A stretch of DNA of 64,000 nt from assembly GCA_965205735.1 (NCBI GenBank), contig OZ242179.1, forward strand, positions 930,001-994,000. The letters are read 5' to 3'. A program made the position numbers and the translations under genes. This document shows, piece after piece, positions 45,144 through 53,807 of this stretch; position 1 is the first letter of the stretch; every line of letters begins with the position of its first letter. The stretch comes from VXNE01 sp965205735 (GTDB taxonomy: Bacteria > Pseudomonadota > Gammaproteobacteria > Pseudomonadales > Azotimanducaceae). The notes beneath the pieces are model-generated. The model had not been told where the DNA came from, did no database searches, and saw only the letters and a list, made by a program, of their open reading frames with translations.

Positions 45144-46226
45144 ATGGCCGAACTGCCAAGAGACATTCCGGACGAGAATCTGAAACGCTGGCTGGCGCGC
45201 ACGCCCGAAGACGCGATCGACCCGGAGCAGCCGATCATCGATCCGCACCATCACCTGTGGGATCGCCGGTCGCTGCCGGAATCGCCGCCAGGTTCCCGCC
45301 GGCATGTAGTTTATCTGGCCGATGAACTGATCGAGGACATCCGCGACGCAGGCCACAACGTCATCGACACCGTCTTCGTCGAGTGCCGGTACAAGTACCG
45401 CAGAGGCGGTGGCCTGGACGCGCCGGCAGGCGAGACGGAGTTCGTCCAGGACTTCGCGGCAAAGCTTGCTTCCCAGGGCGTTCGGTGCTGCGGCGCCATT
45501 GTCGGTTTCACGGATCTCACCCTGGGCGCGCAAGCAAAAGAGGTGCTCCTGGCGCACCAAGCGGCAGGGCGCAACTTCCGCGGAATCCGTCATGCCCACG
45601 GCTGGCACGCATCTCCCGAAATGCCCAGATCCCACCATCCGACCGCCGGCACCGAGGGCCTGCTGGGTCTGCCGGCCTTCAGGGAAGGCTTCGCCGCGCT
45701 CGATGAACTCGGGCTTGCCTTTGACTGCTGGGGCTTGCACAGCCAGTTGGAAGAGGTGGCAGCCCTGGCGAATGCTTTTCCCGGCGTCACCATTGTCCTC
45801 AACCACATCGGCGGACCAGTCGCTTTGGGACCCTATGCGGGGCAACGCGAAGGACGTTTGTTCGAAGAGTGGAAACGCGGTATCGAGATCGTATCCCGCT
45901 GCCCGAACATCGTGGTCAAGGTCGGCGGCTGCGGAATGGTGAACTACGGCTTCGGTTTCGAGGACTGGGACGCTCCGCCGGACTCGGCGACCCTTGCCGC
46001 AGAGTGGCGACCTTATTTCGCGCACTTGATCGACTGCTTCGGGGCGTCCCGGTGCATGTACGAGTCGAATTTCCCCGTCGACAAGGCCTCCTTTTCCTAC
46101 GGCAACATGTGGAACGCCTTCAAGCGCATAGCGAACGATCTCGGATTGTCCCGGGATGAACGGGACGACCTCTTCTATCGGACCGCGGCCCGTAGCTATT
46201 CCATGGATGTCGCGCCATCGGGTTGA
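45144..46226 (+). CDS. Amidohydrolase-2 family hydrolase
   Basis: A 360-residue TIM-barrel metal hydrolase: IIDPHHHLWDRR carries the HxH metal ligands, HIGGPVALGPYAGQ the barrel His, and YESNFPVDKASFSYGN the Asp near the C-terminus. Similar proteins act on lactones or dicarboxylates such as 2-pyrone-4,6-dicarboxylate; the substrate is not determined. The ATG at 45144 has CAGGAG 6 bases upstream. It follows the phosphotransferase by 40 bp on the same strand and is probably co-transcribed with it and with the small gene downstream. Confidence 0.88.
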   Translation: MAELPRDIPDENLKRWLARTPEDAIDPEQPIIDPHHHLWDRRSLPESPPGSRRHVVYLADELIEDIRDAGHNVIDTVFVECRYKYRRGGGLDAPAGETEFVQDFAAKLASQGVRCCGAIVGFTDLTLGAQAKEVLLAHQAAGRNFRGIRHAHGWHASPEMPRSHHPTAGTEGLLGLPAFREGFAALDELGLAFDCWGLHSQLEEVAALANAFPGVTIVLNHIGGPVALGPYAGQREGRLFEEWKRGIEIVSRCPNIVVKVGGCGMVNYGFGFEDWDAPPDSATLAAEWRPYFAHLIDCFGASRCMYESNFPVDKASFSYGNMWNAFKRIANDLGLSRDERDDLFYRTAARSYSMDVAPSG

Positions 46227-46258
46227 CCCGCGCGGGCAACAACACAGGAGAACTGCTG

Positions 46259-46462
46259 ATGTCGTTGTACCAGTTCGTGGTGAACCGATACGTCATCCCC
46301 GTGATCGAGGCGCACAAGGCGGAAGGCCGCGAGCAAGGCCGTGAGCAGGGCCGTGAGCAGGGCCGTGCCGAATCCCGGGCCGAGTGGCGAGCGTGGAACG
46401 AACGCCGCCTCGCCGCCGAGCGGGAGGGCCGTGAGTTCGCCGAGTCGCCGCCCGAAGGCTAA
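46259..46462 (+). CDS. Small Arg/Glu-rich protein with GREQ repeats
   Basis: A 67-residue protein: a short hydrophobic start (MSLYQFVVNRYVIPVIEA), then KAEGREQGREQGREQGRAES and a charged helix. The DNA holds a 12-base repeat (GAGCAGGGCCGT). ATG at 46259 follows CAGGAG. Not recognised; the tail resembles the charged repeats at the ends of some transposase-like Rpn/YhgA proteins. Possibly a small membrane-associated peptide, or a chance frame downstream of the hydrolase. Confidence 0.45.
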   Translation: MSLYQFVVNRYVIPVIEAHKAEGREQGREQGREQGRAESRAEWRAWNERRLAAEREGREFAESPPEG

Positions 46463-46515
46463 CGACCAAACCCGTCGCCCTATCGGGCGCCGTCCACACG
46501 GGCGCGTACGCTGCG

Positions 46516-47658
46516 TCAGAGGTCGTCGTCAATGAACGCGTTGAGCCGTTCGGCCGCGTTGACGAAGTCCTCCATGAAGTCGTAGACCACCTGCCGCGCG
46601 GACTGCACCTGGTTCATCAGGCCCACAGCCTGACCCACGAAGTATGTCGTCAACTGCCTTGCGCCGGGATGGCCAGTCTCGGCGAGCCGCGCGATCTTTC
46701 GCAGCGGCGGGCCGCTGACCAACTGCTGCAACGGCATCGGCAATGGCTCAGGCGCGTCTTCCGCATGCCAGGCGTCCGTCCAGGGCGAGCGCAGTTGGCG
46801 CGTGTACTTGCCGGTGCGACTGCGCGAGCGCACAGTCTGACGGGAACTGGCCGAGAGGTATTTCTCCTTGACGGCCGGCGCGGTCTCCGCTTCGGCGGTG
46901 GTCAGCCACACCGAGCCGGTCCATACGCCGTGCGCGCCCATGGCCATCACCGCCGCCATCTGCCGGCCTGTGGCGATCCCACCGGCACCGAGGATGGGAA
47001 TCTCGCCATAGGGCCTGATCGCCTCCAATACTTCCGGAATCAGAACCAGGGTGGAGACCTCGCCGCAATGGCCGCCGGCCTCCGTCCCCGCCACCACGAG
47101 GATATCGACCCCGGCCTCGGCGTGCTTGATGGCGTGCTCGCGCGCACCGGTCAATGCCGCCACGGGCACGCCTTCCCGCCTGCCGCGCTCCAGCATGAAC
47201 CGCGGCGGAACCCCCAGGGCGTTGGCAACGAGCTTGATCGGGTGGGAAAAGGCAGCGTCGAGGACGAGTTCCGCGCCCTTGGCTCGCATGTTGTCGCCGA
47301 CACCGGCGCGAGGCCTCTCCACGTAGAGGTCGTCGGTGGGTATTCCGTATTGCGCGAGCAGATTGCACACATACGCCTTGTGCTCCAGCGGTATGCGGCT
47401 CTCGAGTTCCTCGACCGCCAGAGCCTCTTCCCTGCTGTCCAGACTCGTCGGCACAATGAGGTCGACGCCATAAGGCCTGCCCTTCACTTGGTCGTCGATC
47501 CAGGACAACTCGATATCCAGGGTTTCCGGCGTGTGTCCCACAGCGCCCAGGACGCCGAATCCACCGGCGTTCGAAACGGCCGCCACGACGTCTCTGCAAT
47601 GGCTGAACGCAAGGAGCGGGAAGTCGCAGCCCAGCATGTCGCAAATCGGTGTCTTCAC
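46516..47658 (-). CDS. Nitronate monooxygenase (2-nitropropane dioxygenase family)
   Basis: A 380-residue FMN-dependent TIM-barrel enzyme. The N-terminus reads MKTPICDMLGCDFPLLAFSH, with VSNAGGFGVLGAV typical of the flavin-binding loop. VAGTEAGGHCG holds the catalytic His region, and GAGGIATGRQMAAVMAMGAH the phosphate-binding motif. It oxidises nitronates or related nitro compounds in the cytoplasm. Isolated on the minus strand, convergent with the amidohydrolase group. ATG at 47658 begins the homology at once. Confidence 0.88.
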   Translation of the reverse strand: MKTPICDMLGCDFPLLAFSHCRDVVAAVSNAGGFGVLGAVGHTPETLDIELSWIDDQVKGRPYGVDLIVPTSLDSREEALAVEELESRIPLEHKAYVCNLLAQYGIPTDDLYVERPRAGVGDNMRAKGAELVLDAAFSHPIKLVANALGVPPRFMLERGRREGVPVAALTGAREHAIKHAEAGVDILVVAGTEAGGHCGEVSTLVLIPEVLEAIRPYGEIPILGAGGIATGRQMAAVMAMGAHGVWTGSVWLTTAEAETAPAVKEKYLSASSRQTVRSRSRTGKYTRQLRSPWTDAWHAEDAPEPLPMPLQQLVSGPPLRKIARLAETGHPGARQLTTYFVGQAVGLMNQVQSARQVVYDFMEDFVNAAERLNAFIDDDL

Positions 47659-47721
47659 GGTTCTCCCCCGCGCGTCTTTCCCGGGGTTATCTTAACTCCC
47701 ATACCCCACGGGTACGGCCGC

Positions 47722-48174
47722 ATGCCGAAACATAGAAGCACCTCTATTGGCGAGCCTGCCGTCGAACTGCGCGCCGCTCGCATTCCCCTGATAGGCGCAA
47801 TCGCGCACCACCACTGGTTCGTGATACGCGCGGAGGGCCGCGTCGACCGGTGGGAAGTATGGCAACGACCCGACGCCGGAGGCGAGAGCTGGGGACATCT
47901 GCACCGCGATCTGCTAGCCCCCGAACAGGGCGTCGGCAACGGCGGGAGTTGGCGCGTCACCCTGTTTCAGGGGAAAGCCGCGATCGATTTGGCCGCGCGT
48001 CTTGCCGACGCGCCCGCAACCTATCCCTGGCGCGACATCTACCGGTATTGGCCTGGTCCCAACAGCAATACCTTCGCCCAGTGGGTTTTCGGCGACCGCT
48101 ATTTCTTGTCCTGGCGAGGGTTCGGGCGCCGCTATCGTGGTCTTGCCGAGGTGCTCGCGGCCGAATCCGGATGA
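47722..48174 (+). CDS. DUF3750-like protein
   Basis: A 150-residue protein with the shape of DUF3750: an opening strand VELRAARIPLIGAIAHHHWF, GRVDRWEVWQ, and a C-terminal IYRYWPGPNSNTFAQWVF that matches the family's most conserved WPGPNSNTF block. The function of the family is unknown. ATG at 47722; the much longer upstream frame is antisense to the nitronate monooxygenase gene and is rejected. Divergent from that gene. Confidence 0.7.
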   Translation: MPKHRSTSIGEPAVELRAARIPLIGAIAHHHWFVIRAEGRVDRWEVWQRPDAGGESWGHLHRDLLAPEQGVGNGGSWRVTLFQGKAAIDLAARLADAPATYPWRDIYRYWPGPNSNTFAQWVFGDRYFLSWRGFGRRYRGLAEVLAAESG

Positions 48175-48212
48175 GTGTGCCCACGACGGCATGCGCAGGT
48201 CGCTATGACGGG

Positions 48213-48941
48213 CTAGTCGTCCCAAACCTTTTCCGGCAGCGGGAGACCCGCGAGATCGTCGCTCCCGAGCGGTCCGTCCGGCACGATTCCCAGTCCCTCG
48301 AGCACCATGGCGAGTTGACGCGTGTGCTGGGCCGTATGCCAGGTGCAGCGCTCCAGGGCCGCATGCATGGTAAACGCTCCCTGGTAGGTGCTGACGCGAC
48401 GAGCGGGCTCCACAACCAGGCCGGGAAGTTCTGTTTCCACTGCGCGTGAACGCTCCGCGAGGGCATCGCATTCAAGTTCAATCCCTGAACCCGTGGTTAC
48501 CGTGCTCTCCCGTCCTGCAGCCATTTCGACGAACCCGCCAGCGATCTGGACGATGTGGTTGGCGAGCGAGAGCAGCGTGCGATCCCGGTTGGGAAGCTTG
48601 TCTAACAGGTTTGTCGGTGGAATCTGGGCAGTGAGGCGCGTCGAGGTGGCGAGGGTGTGGCCAAGCCGCGTCATGAGGACATCGACCGGCAGTGCGGGTT
48701 CGGGATCGTAGGGCAGTTGCAGGAACTCGGCGACCATGCCGAGATCAATCCCGGGAATGAAACGGCCGCCCCTGGCGACGACCGGGACGCTGTCCGCTTC
48801 CAACGCATCGAACGCCACCCTCGCCTCCTCGTCGTTGGCGATGTCCCTGGAAACGAAGTCGACCGCACGGGCCGACAGAAACTCCTTGAGTTTGAGGCAG
48901 CCGGTTCAGCCGGGCTGCCAGTAGACTTCAACACTAGTCAT
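48213..48941 (-). CDS. Glutaredoxin-DinB fusion with in-frame TGA at the CxxC position (candidate selenoprotein)
   Basis: From ATG at 48941 the frame reads MTSVEVYWQPG, then TGA (48908-48906), then TGCLKLKEFLSARAVDF and on without interruption to the stop at 48213 (242 codons). Residues 1-75 are a glutaredoxin-like fold; relatives have Cys where TGA stands, in a WQPGCxxC motif, so the site would be UxxC. Residues about 100-242 resemble DinB-like helical bundles (metal-binding His pattern AALERCTWHTAQHTRQL). A hairpin AAACTC/GAGTTT with AAG loop starts 12 bases after the TGA, near where bacterial SECIS elements lie, although the loop lacks a G in its first two positions. Alternatives: point mutation making a pseudogene, or a start at the GTG at 48818 giving only the C-terminal part. 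Confidence 0.7.
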
Positions 48942-49081
48942 TCGAACTGCGATCCGGTTCGGTAGCGTTCCTGGAATTGTACATGGTCACGCATGTGCGG
49001 CAGCACCCGCTCGCAGCGCAACCAAAACCTCATCGAACCGCTTCTGGCCCGCTACGGGGCAACGCGCCGCCATTTGGGGCG

Positions 49082-50056
49082 TTATGCCGCCCGGACAGCC
49101 TCGGGTGCCGTTGTCCCGCGATATCTTTTGGCCCTTGCTTCCTCGCGCAACGGGACCATTTCGGCTTTCAGCGCATCCCGACCCGCTTGTGCCTCGGGGT
49201 CCGATGGGAGGTAGGCAAACTCCGTCTCCGGGTCGCCGGCAACGCGAACTGCGATGAATTCCCGCAGTTGCGAGTAGTCGTAGGGCCTCGCGCGATGCAG
49301 CAGGGAACGATTGTCCCAGATAAGCGTATCGCCGGGCCGCCACCGGTGGCTGTATACGCGGGACGGTTCGGAGACCACGAAATCGCGCAAAGACGTCAGG
49401 AGATTCCTGCCCTCTTCCCGGGACAGGCCCGATATGCCGAACGCATGTCGACCGATAAACAGATTCTTGACGCCTGTGTCCGGATGCACCTTGACGATCG
49501 GACGCAGGTAAGCTTCGTCGTGGAAGATGCTGCCCTCGTCCTCGGGCGGCAAGTCGCCCAGATCGTGGGCCGCGGATGCCTTGGTCGAATGATAGGCGCT
49601 CAAGTTCGCGATGCGCTCCTTCGTCGCCTGATCAAGCGCGGCATAACCGGCCCGCATGTCCGCCAGTTCCGTTTCACCGCCTTCGTCGGGAACAGTGACT
49701 GCGGACAGGATCCCGCACTTGGCGCTGATGGGAATATAGGATGAGTCGGTATGCCAGTTCTGATTCCCGAAGACGCCGCGCATGCGCTGAGATTCGTACG
49801 GAACCGTATCGCCGTAGCTCCCGTCCTCCCGCCGCTCCTTGTTGGCCATCGGGTGAGCACCGTAATGCAGCTTGCCGAAACGCTGCGCAAACGCCGTGTT
49901 TCCTTCCTGGGACAGGAACTGCGCCGGGAACACCAGGAAACCGTATTGAAGAAAAGCGGACTTGACGACGGAAAACTCGGCATCCGTCAGGTTCTCCAAC
50001 GAGATATCGGTGACACTAGCGCCGAATCCCTTACCTTCTATCGGGGTGATCTGCAT
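49082..50056 (-). CDS. TauD/TfdA-family Fe(II)/2-oxoglutarate dioxygenase
   Basis: A 324-residue dioxygenase. The iron triad is visible: NWHTDSSY (His and Asp) and the distal His in WDNRSLLHRARPYDYSQ. The Arg in REFIAVRVAGD would hold 2-oxoglutarate. Family members hydroxylate taurine, aryloxyalkanoates and related acids, releasing succinate and CO2; the substrate is not determined. ATG at 50056 follows GAAGGGAAGGGCGAA and begins the homology (MQITPIEGKGFGASV). The upstream frame adds unrelated residues. Divergent from the amidase. Confidence 0.9.
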   Translation of the reverse strand: MQITPIEGKGFGASVTDISLENLTDAEFSVVKSAFLQYGFLVFPAQFLSQEGNTAFAQRFGKLHYGAHPMANKERREDGSYGDTVPYESQRMRGVFGNQNWHTDSSYIPISAKCGILSAVTVPDEGGETELADMRAGYAALDQATKERIANLSAYHSTKASAAHDLGDLPPEDEGSIFHDEAYLRPIVKVHPDTGVKNLFIGRHAFGISGLSREEGRNLLTSLRDFVVSEPSRVYSHRWRPGDTLIWDNRSLLHRARPYDYSQLREFIAVRVAGDPETEFAYLPSDPEAQAGRDALKAEMVPLREEARAKRYRGTTAPEAVRAA

Positions 50057-50279
50057 TTCGCCCTTCCCTTCGGCATATCGAACTTGGTTGCACAAAGATA
50101 CTACAGAGTGCGGTCATTTGGTGCGGCGTCCGGCAACCGGTCGCCCGCCGGCCGTGGGCAACGGCTTTCGTACCTGGTTGCTTGACGCTCGCCCGCTTTC
50201 CATGAACGCTTGCACCATCCATCGCGACAAGCGCCTACGAGACCTTGCCGCATCGATCTACCAGTCATTTGGGGAAAAC

Positions 50280-51746
50280 ATGTCCGATCTCGCGTTCAAG
50301 TCGGCGCTGGAACTCGCCGCCATGATCAGGAACAGGGAAATCAGCTCGGCGGAGTTGACGGCGCACTATATCGAGCGCATCGAGAAGCTCGACAGTCCCG
50401 ATCTCAACGCCGTGCCCGTCCGCGTCTTCGAGCGTGCGCGCAAGGACGCCGACCGGGCTGACGCCGCGTTGGCGCGCGGAGAGGAACTCGGCCCCCTGCA
50501 CGGCGTCCCGATGACGATCAAGGAGTCCTACGTCATGCAGGATACGCCCACCACGTGGGGCCTCGAGGCGTTTCGCAACAACATGGGCCGGGCCGACGGC
50601 ATCGCGGTCAGCCGCTTTCGCGCCGCCGGCGCGCATTTCCTCGGCAAGACCAACGTCCCCGTGAACCTGGCGGACTTCCAGACCTACAACCCGTTGTACG
50701 GCACGACCGGCAATCCCTGGGATACCGACCGCACACCGGGCGGCTCCTCCGGCGGCAGCGCCGCCGCCCTCGCGGCTGGACTCACCGCCCTGGAAGCGGG
50801 CTCCGACATCGGCGGCTCGATCCGCAACCCGGCACACTTCTGCGGCGTATACGGTCACAAACCGACTTGGGGCATCGTGCCCATGGCCGGCCACGAGCTG
50901 CTGGAACACACGCCCGACGCGGATCTGAGCGTGTGCGGCCCGCTGGCCCGTAGCGCCGAAGACCTGGCCATAGCCCTGGATACGATGGCGGGCGCCCCCG
51001 GTCGCGAACGGCTCGGATGGCATCTGGAGCTACCGCCGCCGGAGTTCAGTCGCCTGCGAGACCTTCGCGTGGCACTGTGGCCCGACGACGATCTGGCACC
51101 TGTTTCGACCGAGATCGCCGACCGCGTGATATCGGTCGGCGAGACCCTCGCACGTCTCGGCGCGAAAGTTTCCGATACGGCGCGGCCGCCTTTCGACGTC
51201 AAGCGCGCCCACGACACGTATGTCAGCCTCCTGAACTCCGTGATGTCGTCCGGGCAGCCGGAAGACGAATACGCGCGAAGCGAGGCTCGCGCGGCCGAAT
51301 TCGATCCTCAGGACACCTCGTTCCGCGCCGTGAGCGCCCGCGGGATGGTATTGAGCCACCGCGACTGGCTGCGCTACAACTTCAAGCGCGAACACCTGCG
51401 TTTCGCCTGGGATGACTTCTTCGACGAGTGGGACATCCTGCTGTGCCCGCAGATGGCGACGACTGCATTTCCCCATGACCATAGGCCGTTCGGGCAGCGG
51501 ACGATCGATGTCGATGGAACGCAACGGGACTATTTTGAGCAGCTATTCTGGTCGGGGCTCATCACGAACGCGTACTTGCCGAGCACGGTGTTTCCGACAG
51601 GACTCTCGCGAGCGGGCCTGCCCATCGGGATTCAGGCGGTGGGTGCGGCCTATCGCGATCATCGGACCATTGAGTTCGCGCGCTTGATGGCCAGCGAACT
51701 GGGCGGATTCCAGGTGCCGACGCCGCTGGCCAAGTCGGCTGGGTAG
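50280..51746 (+). CDS. Amidase (amidase signature family)
   Basis: A 488-residue amidase. The catalytic triad is seen as Lys in VPMTIKESY, cis-Ser in PGGSSGGSAAALAAG and the nucleophilic Ser in GSDIGGSIRNPAHFCGVYG. These enzymes hydrolyse carboxamides in the cytoplasm. ATG at 50280 follows TTGGGGAAAAC. The last 31 codons (51654-51746) have a near-duplicate at the end of the next gene (53688-53780). The start choice excludes about 100 upstream codons that lie in the TauD promoter region. Confidence 0.9.
   Translation: MSDLAFKSALELAAMIRNREISSAELTAHYIERIEKLDSPDLNAVPVRVFERARKDADRADAALARGEELGPLHGVPMTIKESYVMQDTPTTWGLEAFRNNMGRADGIAVSRFRAAGAHFLGKTNVPVNLADFQTYNPLYGTTGNPWDTDRTPGGSSGGSAAALAAGLTALEAGSDIGGSIRNPAHFCGVYGHKPTWGIVPMAGHELLEHTPDADLSVCGPLARSAEDLAIALDTMAGAPGRERLGWHLELPPPEFSRLRDLRVALWPDDDLAPVSTEIADRVISVGETLARLGAKVSDTARPPFDVKRAHDTYVSLLNSVMSSGQPEDEYARSEARAAEFDPQDTSFRAVSARGMVLSHRDWLRYNFKREHLRFAWDDFFDEWDILLCPQMATTAFPHDHRPFGQRTIDVDGTQRDYFEQLFWSGLITNAYLPSTVFPTGLSRAGLPIGIQAVGAAYRDHRTIEFARLMASELGGFQVPTPLAKSAG
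51654..51746 (+). repeat. 93 bp repeat at the 3' end of the amidase gene, copy 1
   Basis: Aligns without gaps to 53688-53780 with 13-14 differences by hand count (about 85% identity). It encodes RTIEFARLMASELGGFQVPT, against RTIECVRLMADELGGFQVPA in the second copy. Each copy ends in its own stop codon. Confidence 0.88.
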
Positions 51747-51889
51747 CTCGCGAGATACGCGGATCGCGGGGGATAGCTTTTTTCTGGCAGGACTTTCGTC
51801 TCTGGTGTCCTGTTGCGGGACACGACACCTTGCAGGGAAGCCCCCTTCAAGTATCCGCGTCCTCGACGCTCACCATCCGCAGATGTAAC

Positions 51890-51907
51890 TTGGATATAAT
51901 TATCCAA
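51890..51907 (+). promoter_or_regulatory. 18 bp palindrome upstream of the HNH gene
   Basis: TTGGATA/TATCCAA with a four-base TAAT centre, in an AT-rich patch (51885-51960) unusual for this window. Located about 75 bases before the HNH start. It fits an operator or the start of a transcription signal. Confidence 0.45.
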
Positions 51908-51983
51908 TAAAAACAACGACAAAGGATCTATATACTAGTAATATATACAGTATCTACCGCTCTCTGCATCAAGGCCTCAAAGC

Positions 51984-53780
51984 ATGTCCGTCTCAACCGA
52001 AGAAGTCGTCCAATATCCCGACTTCATGCCCGAACCAGCCGTCGATCATCTCATCCTCGAAGCAGACGCCGACCACCTCGATTTCATCCCCGACGATCCC
52101 GCCGAACTTCGCCGCGCCGTCACCCGCATGGCGGCCCACATCAACCTCGCCGACTGGCGCTTCATCAAGCTCATTGCCGCCATGGAACGCACCCGAGGCT
52201 GGCAGGAAGGCGGCTACTGCAATCTCGGCAACTGGCTGGACCACCGCTGCGGCCTGGGATCCTGCGCAGCGCGGGAACGCATCCGAATCGGCCGGGCGCT
52301 GGCGCGACTGCCGCGCATCGACGCCGCGTTCCGCGACGGGGTGATCAGTTATTCCAAGGTGCGGGCCATCACCCGGGTGGCGACGCCGGATACCGACGCG
52401 ATGCTGCTGGCGATCGCCGAGGGCAGCAGCGCGGCACAACTGGAGAGCCTGGTCCGAACCTACGAACGGGTCGGTGCTGACGATCGCGAGTGCGCCAGCA
52501 GCGAACAGCGGCGAGGCCTAAGCTGGTACTACGAGGACGGCATGCTGGTCATTACCGCGGCGGTGCCGGCGGAGCGTGGCGCGCTCGTGATCAAGGCGCT
52601 GCAGGAGGTCGTCGACGCCAGGAGGGACGAGCGGGAGGCGCACCATCAATCCGCGCTGGCGGCCACCTGTCGCCGGGGAACCGCCGGACCCGCGGCGGAC
52701 GAAGATGCGGAAGACATCGGTCGCGCGCAAGTCGCGGGCCAAGGATCTGACGGGGCGCCGATACATGCCGCTGGAAACAACTCTGCGGCGGCCGAGTCGG
52801 TCGTGGCCGGCGACGATTTTGATGCTGCTGCCGCGACAGCGCGGTCGCCGGCGGAAGGCGCTGGCGCGATAGACGGGAAAGCGGTGCCGACGCGGTCCGA
52901 ATGGTCGGCGGTGGATGTTTCGACCGATGTTTCCGCGGAAACTCCGGCCGATCGCGCGGGCAGCGGCAACGGCAAGGAGGTCTCCACGCGGGCTGCAAGT
53001 ACCGTTGTGACCGACGTGGATGCCGCGGGAGGTGTTTCCGCGGAAACGGATGATCTCCCGGACTGGCTGATATTCGAGCTCGCGAGCACAGAACAACGCT
53101 TCGCCGATGCGCTGGTGGACATGGCCGAGCACTGCCTGGCGGGCCGCGGGAAGCGGCGCCGCACCGGCCAGCGCTACCAGGTGATGCTGACCATCGACCG
53201 CAACGAGCTGGCCGGGCAGCGGGCGGCAGGGGGCGCGCGCTACTACGTCGAGCCCGACTGGGGCATCGACGAGGCGGATGCCCGCCACATCGCCTGCGAC
53301 GCCGATCTCACCGAGTTTATCCAGGATGCGCGGGGCAATTTGCTCAACTACGAGCGCCGGCGGCGGATCGTGCCGGCCCGGCTATTGCAGGCATTGAAGC
53401 TGCGCGACCACAGCCGCTGCCGCTTCCCGGGCTGTGCGCATCAGCGCCATGTCGAGGCACATCATGTCCGGCACTGGATCGACGGCGGGGAGACCCGCCT
53501 CGAGAACCTCGTGCTGCTGTGCAGCGCCCATCACCGGCTGCTGCATCACGGTGCCTTCCGGATCATGATCGCGGACGATGACGTCGCCTTTGTCAACCGG
53601 GACGGCGAAGTGATCGAGCCGGCGCTGCGGCCGCAGTTCGCGGAAATTCCCGAGGATTGTTTCCGCAGAAGTTCCACTGCTGGGGCCCGCGATCATCGGA
53701 CTATCGAGTGCGTGCGCTTGATGGCCGATGAACTGGGCGGATTCCAGGTGCCGGCGCCGCTGGCTGAGTCGGCTGGCTGA
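51984..53780 (+). CDS. DUF222 / HNH endonuclease (13E12-repeat type)
   Basis: A 598-residue protein of the DUF222-HNH family. The N-terminal helical domain (about residues 30-190) includes RGWQEGGYCNLGNWLDHRCG and the ALARLPRIDAAFRDGVISYS block. A low-complexity acidic/Ala linker (about 215-345) follows. The C-terminal HNH domain reads CRFPGC, then EAHHVRHWIDGGETRLENLV, CSAHHRLLHHG, giving the metal and catalytic His. Related 13E12-type genes are multicopy in actinobacteria and behave like mobile or homing nucleases. The last 31 codons are not family sequence: they repeat the end of the upstream amidase. ATG at 51984 opens the frame. The GC- and Ala-rich linker is variable. Confidence 0.87.
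   Translation: MSVSTEEVVQYPDFMPEPAVDHLILEADADHLDFIPDDPAELRRAVTRMAAHINLADWRFIKLIAAMERTRGWQEGGYCNLGNWLDHRCGLGSCAARERIRIGRALARLPRIDAAFRDGVISYSKVRAITRVATPDTDAMLLAIAEGSSAAQLESLVRTYERVGADDRECASSEQRRGLSWYYEDGMLVITAAVPAERGALVIKALQEVVDARRDEREAHHQSALAATCRRGTAGPAADEDAEDIGRAQVAGQGSDGAPIHAAGNNSAAAESVVAGDDFDAAAATARSPAEGAGAIDGKAVPTRSEWSAVDVSTDVSAETPADRAGSGNGKEVSTRAASTVVTDVDAAGGVSAETDDLPDWLIFELASTEQRFADALVDMAEHCLAGRGKRRRTGQRYQVMLTIDRNELAGQRAAGGARYYVEPDWGIDEADARHIACDADLTEFIQDARGNLLNYERRRRIVPARLLQALKLRDHSRCRFPGCAHQRHVEAHHVRHWIDGGETRLENLVLLCSAHHRLLHHGAFRIMIADDDVAFVNRDGEVIEPALRPQFAEIPEDCFRRSSTAGARDHRTIECVRLMADELGGFQVPAPLAESAG
53688..53780 (+). repeat. 93 bp repeat at the 3' end of the HNH gene, copy 2
   Basis: Copy of 51654-51746, the end of the amidase gene. 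It is in frame with the HNH gene and forms its C-terminal 30 residues and stop. It suggests that the HNH gene arose or arrived at the end of an amidase gene and duplicated or captured its tail. Confidence 0.85.
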
Positions 53781-53807
53781 AAGTCGACAGGTGCCGCTCC
53801 AGCCTCA

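Noticed and set aside
46223..46258. Earlier ATG for the small GREQ-repeat protein
   Set aside because: It lies in the stop region of the amidohydrolase gene; the ATG at 46259 has a good ribosome-binding site.
46669..47721. Upstream extension of the DUF3750-like gene
   Set aside because: Overlaps the nitronate monooxygenase gene antisense; family similarity begins only near 47722.
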